Below are positions 20,173 to 25,421 of a DNA stretch of 25,421 nucleotides, piece by piece. The stretch's first letter is position 1. Every line of letters starts with the position of its first letter. The notes beneath the pieces are model-generated. The model was not told where the DNA came from and searched no databases. It was given only the letters and a program-made list of their open reading frames with translations. This DNA comes from an uncultured Pseudomonas sp. (GTDB lineage Bacteria > Pseudomonadota > Gammaproteobacteria > Pseudomonadales > Pseudomonadaceae), in assembly GCF_946885955.1 (NCBI RefSeq), contig NZ_CAMPHI010000060.1:1-25421 (forward strand), read 5' to 3'. The position numbers were made by a program, and so were the translations under genes.

Positions 20173-22372
20173 GGATGTAGCCGAGCACTTGGCCGAGGCC
20201 GATATCGAAGCCCTGAGCAACGCCACCCATGGCGACCCTTTCGCGGTCCTCGGGCCGCATCGGGACGAACGCGGCACCCTGGTTATCGCCTATCTGCCGG
20301 AGGCCGTATCGGTCGAGGTGCTCGACGGCGCCAGCGGCGAATCGCTCGGCAGCATGGCTCAGGGCGCGGCGCCTGGTTTGTTCAGCCTGCGCCTGGATAG
20401 CCCGCGGGCCTACCGCTACCGGATCGACTGGGGCGGCAGCGTGCAGGAAACCGAAGACCCCTATGCCTTCGGCCTGCTGCTCGGCGAGATCGACCTGTAC
20501 CTGTTTGCCGAGGGCAACCACCGCGAACTCGGCGAGCGCTTCGGCGCCCAGCTGGCTACTTACGACGGCATCGACGGCGTACGCTTCGCGGTCTGGGCGC
20601 CAAACGCGCAGCGGGTCTCGGTGGTCGGCACTTTCAATAACTGGGACGGTCGCCGCCATCCCATGCGCCAGCGCCAGCCGAGCGGGGTGTGGGAGTTGTT
20701 CATCCCGCGTTTGCAGGCCGGCGAAGTGTACAAATACGAAATCCTCGGGCCGGGTGGCTTGCTGCCGTTGAAGGCCGACCCCATGGCCCTGGCCACCGAA
20801 GCGCCGCCGGCCACCGGCTCGGTGGTGGCGCAACCCTTGCTATTCGACTGGCACGACCAGGACTGGCTCGAGCGCCGGGCCGGGCACCAGGCGCACTCGC
20901 AGCCGCTATCGATCTACGAACTGCATGCCGGCTCCTGGCGCCGCGAAGGCGGGGAGGAGGGCCGTTTGCTCAGCTGGCACGAGTTGGCCGAACAACTGAT
21001 CCCCTACGTGCTGGAGATGGGCTTCACCCATATCGAACTGCTGCCGATTATGGAGCACCCGTTCGGTGGCTCCTGGGGCTACCAACCGCTGTCGCAATTC
21101 GCGCCGAGCGCGCGCTATGGCAGCCCCCATGATTTCGCCGCCTTCGTCGACGCCTGTCACCGCGCGGGCATCGGCGTGATCCTCGACTGGGTGCCGGCGC
21201 ATTTCCCCACCGATCCTCACGGCCTGGGCCGTTTCGACGGCACCGCGCTCTACGAATACGAACACCCCTTCGAGGGCTTCCACCAGGATTGGGACACCTA
21301 CATCTACAACCTCGGGCGCACCGAGGTGCACGGCTTTATGCTGGCCTCGGCGCTGCACTGGCTGCGCACCTACCACGTCGACGGCCTGCGCGTGGACGCC
21401 GTGGCCTCGATGCTCTACCGCGACTACTCGCGAAAGGAAGGCGAGTGGATACCCAACTGCCACGGCGGTCGCGAAAACCTCGAAGTGATCGAATTTATCC
21501 GCCACCTCAACGACGTGGTCGCCAGCGAAACCCCCGGCGCCCTGGTGATCGCCGAAGAGTCGACTGCCTGGCCCGGGGTCAGCCGGCCGACCAGCGAAGG
21601 TGGCCTGGGCTTCCACTACAAATGGAACATGGGCTGGATGCATGACAGCCTCAAATACATCGGCGAAGACCCGGTCAACCGCGGCTACCACCACCATCAA
21701 CTGACCTTCGGCCTGCTTTACGCGTTTTCCGAGCACTTCATCCTGCCGGTCTCGCACGACGAAGTGGTGCACGGCAAACGCTCGTTGCTGGACAAAATGC
21801 CCGGCGACCGCTGGCAGAAGTTCGCCAACCTGCGCCTGTACCTGAGCTTCATGTGGAGCCATCCGGGTAAGAAACTGCTGTTCATGGGCTGCGAGTTCGG
21901 CCAATGGCGCGAATGGAGCCACGACCACGAACTGGACTGGTACCTGCTGCGCTACGGCGAACACCAGGGGCTGCAAAACCTGGTGCGCGACCTGAACCTC
22001 CTGCACCGTAACGAACCGGCACTGCACCAACTGGACGGCTACGAAACCGGCTTTCAATGGCTGATCGGCGACGACAAGGTCAACAGCGTTTACGCCTGGC
22101 TGCGCAAAGGCGAGCAGGGCGCACCGTTGCTGGTGGTGCACAACTTCACCCCGGTGCCGCGCGAAGGCTACCGCATCGGCGTACCCCTGGCTGGACGTTG
22201 GCAGGTACTGCTCAACAGCGACGCCGAATACTATGCCGGCAGCAACAACGGCAGCTGCAACGAAGTAACCGCCGACGAGGAAGTCAGCCACGGCCAACCC
22301 TACTCGCTAGCGCTAAACCTGCCGCCGCTCGGGGCCTTGATCCTGCGGCCGGAACTGAGCGAAGGGGCGTGA
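20162..22372 (+). CDS. glgB: 1,4-alpha-glucan branching enzyme
   Basis: A 736-residue GlgB, which puts alpha-1,6 branches on the glucan made by GlgE. An N-terminal domain ([14 protein letters not shown]) is followed by a CBM48 ([22 protein letters not shown]). The GH13_9 barrel has [10 protein letters not shown], nucleophile Asp412 in [10 protein letters not shown], acid Glu465 in VIAEESTAW, and [12 protein letters not shown]. The C-terminal beta domain ends [10 protein letters not shown]. Full length for the family. The start is ATGATG at 20162/20165 with a G-rich ribosome binding site, inside the end of treS. Last gene of the glgE-treS-glgB unit. Confidence 0.96.
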
Positions 22373-22421
22373 TGGGAAACGAAGATTGCGATTAGCCGAC
22401 AGCCGAGCTCATCGCTAACCC

Positions 22422-22498
22422 TGTAGGAGCCAGCTTGCTGCGATTCGGCGCTCCGGCGATCCAAGCCAAACGGCAGTGCCGGCAAGCGGCTCCTACAT
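22422..22498. repeat. Inverted REP pair after glgB
   Basis: TGTAGGAGCCAGCTTGCTG (22422-22440) and an inverted partner ending in GGCTCCTACA (to 22498) are a pair of the well-known Pseudomonas TGTAGGAGC..GCTTGC REP family, about 77 bases overall. It lies 50 bases after the glgB stop and probably folds in the 3' end of the transcript. Confidence 0.85.
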
Positions 22499-22570
22499 TC
22501 CTGAAATGCTGACAGCGTAAGCCCTGCAATCCTGCAACCGTGTCATAGCCAATCCAAAAGCCCGCAGCCA

Positions 22571-22632
22571 AAACTACGCACCTAAAACTACGCACCCAAA
22601 CGTAGGGTGGAAAACCGCAAAGCGTTTTCCAC
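22571..22632. repeat. Short tandem repeat plus GTGGAAAAC hairpin
   Basis: A 14-base unit, AAAACTACGCACC plus one base, occurs twice in tandem (22571-22584 and 22585-22598). It runs into CGTAGGGTGGAAAACC, where GTGGAAAAC (22607-22615) pairs with GTTTTCCAC (22624-22632). The GTAGGGTGGAAAAC element is another common Pseudomonas extragenic repeat. It marks about the last recognisable host sequence before the cassette array. Confidence 0.7.
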
Positions 22633-22770
22633 CACGGCCAACCACGCCCATAAAAAATGCCATCTTTTTGCCATCTTGAGCGGTGACGGTAACGGTAAAA
22701 ACCGATATAACGAACCTCAATCCGGTCACGACTCACATGAATCTGGCCAAGCAATCGAGGCTTTCCGGCC

Positions 22771-22887
22771 TTGGTGTATAACCTGCCAAATCGGTCATCC
22801 TGACCCCGAAAGCACCAACCTAGACAGGAATCAGAGACATGACAAGGAAGGTTATCCCCCAATCCCGTCCGGCAGGTTATGCACCAA
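22771..22887. repeat. 17-bp inverted repeat upstream of the first cassette
   Basis: TTGGTGTATAACCTGCC (22771-22787) is the inverse of GGCAGGTTATGCACCAA (22871-22887) at 16 of 17 bases, with an 83-base spacer. The right arm overlaps a perfect palindrome, CACCAATTGGTG (22882-22893). A second AGGTTAT occurs at 22849. No gene is seen here. The layout, with repeated GGTTAT boxes followed by a GTTAGGG core, could be a decayed attI or attC. It does not match the attC family of the array. Confidence 0.6.
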
Positions 22888-22903
22888 TTGGTGTCTATTT
22901 ATA

Positions 22904-22910
22904 GTTAGGG
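22904..22910 (+). other. Integron recombination core (R' box) at the left end of the array
   Basis: GTTAGGG fits the GTTRRRY core. Its TTAGGG is complementary to the R'' box of the first cassette's own attC (CCCTAAC at 23290), which shows that this cassette was inserted here by site-specific recombination. The rest of the site, to the left, is not a member of the local attC family; it may be an attI or a decayed attC. Confidence 0.8.
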
Positions 22911-22915
22911 ACCAC

Positions 22916-23287
22916 ATGCGATCCTCCACTCAGATTGACGGTCACATATTTGAAATAGAACTAACCAACTTTGGGAGTGAAAAATACTTTATCGATGGCC
23001 AACTAATAGAAAAGCGACGGAATTTTTATCTGGCGGGAGTTCGAGAATTCACTGTCGGCAACCGAAACGTCAAAGTCGAGGTCTGCTGCAAGCCAAGAAA
23101 ATATTATTGTAGGCTATTGGTAGACGACGAACTTCACACAGAGAGGCTATTTCCTGAGGTAGATGAAAAAATCAAGGCCTACGCTGAGAGGCGAAAGCCC
23201 ATTGAACCTCTTGAAATAAAAATTAAGACAATAATCATAATGTTGGTTGTTGTCGCCGTTGTAGTTACCATAATCAGGAATGTGTGA
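22916..23287 (+). CDS. Cassette 1: tail-anchored hypothetical protein
   Basis: 123 residues. The N-terminal 90 residues look like a small beta-rich domain (QIDGHIFEIELTNFGSEKYF, then REFTVGNRNVKVEV) with two cysteines. A strong single membrane helix sits at the C-terminus (about residues 101-120, rich in Ile and Val), so the protein is probably tail-anchored. The start at 22916 lies five bases after the R' box, and the AGGG of that box can act as the ribosome binding site. The frame is open further left, but that part crosses the cassette boundary and is not expected to be coding. Function not recognised. Confidence 0.75.
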   Translation: MRSSTQIDGHIFEIELTNFGSEKYFIDGQLIEKRRNFYLAGVREFTVGNRNVKVEVCCKPRKYYCRLLVDDELHTERLFPEVDEKIKAYAERRKPIEPLEIKIKTIIIMLVVVAVVVTIIRNV

Positions 23288-23289
23288 GT

Positions 23290-23365
23290 CCCTAACAAGT
23301 GGTTCAAATCGCTCGCTGCGCTCACTGGAACGCGCTAAAGCCCGCCCCTTAACCATACGTTAGCG
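23290..23365 (+). other. attC site 1 (76 bp)
   Basis: R'' CCCTAAC, then an L''-like GGTTCAA, a palindromic centre, an L'-like TTAACC and R' GTTAGCG. The C in GGTT(C)AA has no partner in TTAACC, which gives the extrahelical base typical of folded attC strands. It is the same length as attC 2 and 3 and highly similar to them. Confidence 0.95.
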
Positions 23366-23372
23366 TGCATTT

Positions 23373-23717
23373 ATGAATACTGAGCTTGCCAATAACATTT
23401 CTAGTTTTGAGCCTGCAGATGGTAACTGGTTGCCACTTGAGTACTTGCTTGAAGAGGCGTTTCAGTCATCTGCGCCAGAAAAATACTACCAAGCAATTTT
23501 CAACTTATTCGAGCGCTTTCCAGAAGAAGATGGCTCCGGTGTTTTCTGGTCGGCGTTACATGGTATGGAAGCTGTCGGCAGCTATGAAGAAAAATTAGTT
23601 CAAAACTTTCGGCGCTTTCCTACTGATATGACAAGAGCAATGTTAGTTCGGCTTAGAAACTCAGGTAATACGCATGTTGCAGGGGTGTCATTGGCTTTGC
23701 TTATTGGGGCGAAATGA
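23373..23717 (+). CDS. Cassette 2: small acidic helical protein, possibly immunity-like
   Basis: 114 residues, soluble and probably all-helical. The pattern (PLEYLLEEAF, a FERFPEEDGSGVFWSALHGME block, then SYEEKLVQNFRRFPTDMTRAMLVRLRN) reminds me of small immunity proteins of polymorphic toxin systems, but I cannot name a family and no toxin is nearby. The ATG at 23373 is nine bases behind the cassette start and has no clear Shine-Dalgarno sequence. attC 2 follows within 14 bases. Confidence 0.75.
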   Translation: MNTELANNISSFEPADGNWLPLEYLLEEAFQSSAPEKYYQAIFNLFERFPEEDGSGVFWSALHGMEAVGSYEEKLVQNFRRFPTDMTRAMLVRLRNSGNTHVAGVSLALLIGAK

Positions 23718-23730
23718 GAGTGCACCTGCC

Positions 23731-23806
23731 CGCTAACAATTGGTTCAAATCGCTCGCTCCGCTCGCTGGGACGGGCTAAAGCCCGCCCCTTAACCAAACG
23801 TTATAA
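23731..23806 (+). other. attC site 2 (76 bp)
   Basis: R'' CGCTAAC (inverse of GTTAGCG, which opens cassette 2), GGTTCAA, a palindromic centre with CGGGCTAAAGCCCG, TTAACC, and R' GTTATAA. Closest of the three to the target sequence encoded in the insertion-sequence guide RNA: 13 of 15 bases. Confidence 0.95.
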
Positions 23807-23869
23807 ACCGCGTTTAATACACTGCAGCGAGTAAAAATAAAAACCACCCCAGCCAGAGATGGAGTTCAT

Positions 23870-24421
23870 ATGTCAGAGCAAACCACAAGACTGTACATTA
23901 AGCATCCCGACCAAGAAATACAAAAAAAATTATATACAATATTCAAAACTATAAATGATGAACAAAAACCAAGTGGCGAAGAAACAGAAAAAGATCTGTT
24001 GGCTTGCGCTCTCGAAATATCACCTGCCAATGCAAATAAAGCATACTCTCAGCTTTTAAAAAATATCTGTGATGCTTTCGGGAAACCGTCCGACGATCTT
24101 ATTGCGGAAGCAAAGGGAGCGACTGCGGGATACAATACTTTCCGATTTGTTCATGGCAGTGTCGGCTTAGACGTAATTAGATCAATACTTGAATTTCTAT
24201 TTGAACTATCACCTGAAATTGACGCCAGAGCATGCCTCAGAGGGGACGATGAACCATGTGAGTTTTTCTTCAAAATAGATAATGGGAAAGTGTTAGATCA
24301 GTACTACGAACCAGACGATGGTTATGAAGATGAGGGTGAAATGCCGCATGCGTATATATGGTGGCATGAAGGCCTACCTGAAGAAATCAATGAAGGCCTT
24401 TTGTACAGCGCTTCTGAGTGA
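23870..24421 (+). CDS. Cassette 3: hypothetical protein
   Basis: 183 residues, acidic and soluble, with no signal peptide or membrane segment. Helical N-terminal half; the middle holds a FRFVHGSVGLDVIRSILEFL stretch, and the end is rich in Glu, Asp, Tyr and Trp (YIWWHEGLPEE). TGGAG precedes the ATG at 23870. This is the longest and one of the most AT-rich cassettes, with runs such as AAAAAAAATTATA at 23921-23935, consistent with foreign origin. Family not recognised. Its leader of about 65 bases could hold its own promoter, but none is clear. Confidence 0.8.
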   Translation: MSEQTTRLYIKHPDQEIQKKLYTIFKTINDEQKPSGEETEKDLLACALEISPANANKAYSQLLKNICDAFGKPSDDLIAEAKGATAGYNTFRFVHGSVGLDVIRSILEFLFELSPEIDARACLRGDDEPCEFFFKIDNGKVLDQYYEPDDGYEDEGEMPHAYIWWHEGLPEEINEGLLYSASE

Positions 24422-24439
24422 GTAAACCCTGCTTAAGGC

Positions 24440-24515
24440 TTATAACTAGCGGTTCAAACCGTTCGCTGCGCTCACTGGGGCGGGCTAAAGCCCGCCCCTT
24501 AACCAAACGTTAGGC
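24440..24515 (+). other. attC site 3 (76 bp)
   Basis: R'' TTATAAC (inverse of GTTATAA, which opens cassette 3), GGTTCAA, a centre with CGGGCTAAAGCCCG, TTAACC, and R' GTTAGGC. The R'' differs from those of its neighbours yet still pairs perfectly with its own R', which is the strongest internal proof that these are cassettes. Confidence 0.95.
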
Positions 24516-24527
24516 ACTAAGGCAAAA

Positions 24528-24857
24528 ATGAGCTCACACATAAACCCCGCCGAACCCAAAACAATCCTCATGCTCTCACCTGCCGCAACGTCCTGGGCTT
24601 TGCCACTCGTGGCTATATTCATTTTCTCATTGCACGGAAGCCTTGGCGTTAACTTGCTTTTAGCTTTTGCTCTAGTAATGGCCTCATTCATAATCGGCAC
24701 TATTTATGGCATATCCGGCATAAAAAGATTTAGAGAGAATCGCAAGGTGTCCACTTTAGTCCAGTCCATAATTGGTCTATTTATCAATCTTTCTTTCTTC
24801 GTCCTACTGATAGCCGTTTCTATCCCGGGCTATTTAAAAGCAATGGCAGCCAATTAA
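24528..24857 (+). CDS. Cassette 4: small integral membrane protein
   Basis: 109 residues with three predicted membrane segments, roughly 19-36, 42-62 and 79-103, separated by a short basic loop (KRFRENRK). The N-terminus is probably outside or periplasmic, by charge. AAGG lies just before the ATG at 24528, 12 bases behind R'. No family recognised. The stop is followed after nine bases by R'' GCCTAAC of its own, interrupted attC. Confidence 0.75.
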   Translation: MSSHINPAEPKTILMLSPAATSWALPLVAIFIFSLHGSLGVNLLLAFALVMASFIIGTIYGISGIKRFRENRKVSTLVQSIIGLFINLSFFVLLIAVSIPGYLKAMAAN

Positions 24858-24866
24858 TGTAGGCGC

Positions 24867-24878
24867 GCCTAACAATGC
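24867..24878 (+). other. attC site 4, left remnant interrupted by an insertion sequence
   Basis: R'' GCCTAAC at 24867-24873 is the inverse of GTTAGGC, which opens cassette 4. The next bases, AATGC, still fit an attC arm. From about 24879 the sequence leaves the attC pattern (GTATATGAAC in place of GTTCAA). The other half should lie beyond the insertion sequence, outside the window. Confidence 0.85.
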
Positions 24879-24935
24879 GTATATGAACTCTCCCCACAAG
24901 TAGTGAGCAAAGCATTGCTTTTGCATCTGTCGTCA

Positions 24936-25066
24936 GCGCGGTTGCATTCGTATATCCGGCCTTGTCTTGGGCTTTTTGCCCTGGCCATTCTGTAGTTCGC
25001 GCAGCGGGGGCCAAGCGTTCAATCGATCACGATCGATCAGCATTGTTATCGGCCTTGTTCCGCTGC
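24936..25066 (-). ncRNA. Putative bridge/seeker guide RNA of the IS1111-group element
   Basis: Read on the minus strand, GCAGCGG (25066-25060) pairs with CCGCTGC (25007-25001), and inside it GGCC pairs with GGCC (25054-25051 with 25012-25009). The top is closed by a GATCGAT/ATCGATT hairpin. The 5' side of the internal loop carries TAACAATGC (25048-25040), identical to the attC junction at 24870-24878. The 3' side carries TTGAACGC (25022-25015), complementary to the other attC arm (GCGTTCAA). This matches the left and right target guides of IS110/IS1111 guide RNAs. Further 3', ATATACG (24955-24949) is complementary to the element's own end at 24878-24884, as a donor guide would be. The RNA ends and promoter are not defined. 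Confidence 0.7.
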
Positions 25067-25137
25067 AGGACTCGCCTGTTCGACAGTGCTGCTGCTCACC
25101 ACAACCACCAGAAAACCATCACACCTTACTGATTACC

Positions 25138-25153
25138 CCCGCCGTCAGGCGGG
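25138..25153. other. Hairpin spanning the transposase stop codon
   Basis: CCCGCC (25138-25143) and GGCGGG (25148-25153) form a six-base GC stem. The four-base loop contains the TGA stop of the transposase (25145-25147 on the minus strand). It separates the reading frame from the guide-RNA region and could be a pause, processing or attenuation site. Confidence 0.55.
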
Positions 25154-25421
25154 CCTTACGCTTTGCCAATCACCACTGAACCGGCGCTCATGGCACCACA
25201 CCGCCCAGCAGATCCGCACCAGTTTGTTGGCCAGGGCCACGGCCGCTTTGTTGTGGCCGATGCGTGCCGCGGTCTCCACCGCCCAGCGCTGCAGCTGGGT
25301 CAGTTTCTCCGGCGTGCGGGCCTGACATCGCTGCGCCGCCAGTAAGGCTGCTCGGGCGCCGTGAATAAATAGCGTGCGCACATAGACGTTGCCGTGACGG
25401 CTGATATGCCCCAGCTTGCGC
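25145..25421 (-). CDS. IS110-family (IS1111 group) transposase, C-terminal part
   Basis: The last 91 residues of a transposase whose start lies beyond the window. The pattern KLGHISRHGNVYVRTLFIHG, then ARAALLAAQR, and later RIGHNKAAVALANKLVRICWAV is typical of the Transposase_20 domain of IS110/IS1111 recombinases (DEDD plus serine, guided by an RNA). The N-terminal RuvC-like domain is outside the window. The strand is opposite to the cassette genes, and no break is seen in the visible part. Confidence 0.9.
   Translation of the reverse strand, partial: RKLGHISRHGNVYVRTLFIHGARAALLAAQRCQARTPEKLTQLQRWAVETAARIGHNKAAVALANKLVRICWAVWCHERRFSGDWQSVRPA

Larger units (their letters stand above)
22904..24878 (+). 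mobile_element. Integron gene-cassette array without an integrase (CALIN-type)
   Basis: Four cassettes in one orientation, each a single gene followed by its attC. Boundaries are set by R' heptamers at 22904, 23359, 23800 and 24509. In every cassette the R'' box is the exact reverse complement of the cassette's own R': GTTAGGG/CCCTAAC, GTTAGCG/CGCTAAC, GTTATAA/TTATAAC and GTTAGGC/GCCTAAC. Cassette lengths are about 455, 441 and 709 bases; the fourth is broken by an insertion sequence. The genes are clearly more AT-rich than the flanking chromosome. No intI gene lies to the left, where one would be expected, because glgB and host repeats fill that side. Confidence 0.93.
24879..25421 (-). mobile_element. 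IS110-family, IS1111-group insertion sequence in attC (partial)
   Basis: The element starts within the fourth attC and runs out of the window. Its transposase is on the minus strand, with about 265 bases of noncoding sequence between the stop codon and the attC junction. A long noncoding end downstream of the transposase is the IS1111-group layout, and a subgroup of IS1111 elements is known to insert specifically in attC sites. The exact terminal base is uncertain by one to three bases because target and element share sequence at the junction. Confidence 0.85.

Noticed and set aside
22392..22862. Minus-strand open frame of 156 codons left of the array
   Set aside because: It starts at TTG without a ribosome binding site and runs through three host repeats; its composition (Arg, Trp, Cys, Gly) is not protein-like.
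22571..24515. Direct repeats considered as a CRISPR array
   Set aside because: The repeated units are attC sites of 76 bases with genes between them, and a two-copy tandem repeat; no regular short spacers and no cas genes.

Overview
The window looks like a chromosome segment of Pseudomonas in the broad sense. It is GC-rich, and it carries dispersed repeats typical of that genus. Its gene set (fan1 with a DinG-like helicase, DUF3182, Ku/LigD, glgE-treS-glgB, MgtC) fits Pseudomonas. From memory, much of 4.1-22.4 kb resembles the stationary-phase and stress gene cluster around Ku, ligD, glgE, treS and glgB in P. aeruginosa. I have not checked this by search. The species cannot be fixed from the sequence alone.

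Layout. (1) 19-4042, minus strand: a two-gene DNA-repair operon, a FAN1-type VRR-NUC nuclease followed by an XPD/DinG-like helicase with an N-terminal nuclease-like domain. It sits behind a perfect CTGT-N8-ACAG LexA box. (2) 4100-8116, minus strand: a run of small stress-type or unknown genes, including DUF3203-like, alpha/beta hydrolase, DUF3182, secreted Cys-rich, small membrane and Rho_N-like proteins. (3) 8700-13256, plus strand: a small zinc-ribbon-like protein coupled to MgtC/SapB, a small unknown protein, then Ku and the three-domain LigD of bacterial non-homologous end joining. (4) 13581-22372, plus strand: a YghA-type short-chain dehydrogenase, then glgE, a treS-maltokinase fusion and glgB. 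These last three turn trehalose into branched alpha-glucan through maltose 1-phosphate. (5) 22373-22900: host repeats and a boundary region without a convincing gene.

(6) 22904-24878: an integron gene-cassette array without a recognisable integrase in the window (a CALIN-type array). It holds four AT-richer cassettes, three intact 76-bp attC sites of one family and a fourth, broken attC. In all four cassettes the R'' heptamer is the exact reverse complement of the R' heptamer that starts the same cassette, which defines the boundaries to the base. The cassette products are not recognised with confidence.

(7) About 24879 to the window end: an insertion sequence of the IS110 family, IS1111 group, sitting inside the fourth attC. 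Only the transposase C-terminus is in the window. Its downstream noncoding end can fold, on the transposase strand, into a stem with a bipartite internal loop. The two halves of that loop spell the attC target: TAACAATGC in sense and GCGTTCAA in antisense. This is the arrangement expected of a bridge/seeker guide RNA programmed against attC sites, and it is the most interesting signal here. A second segment of the same noncoding region matches the element's own end, as a donor guide should.
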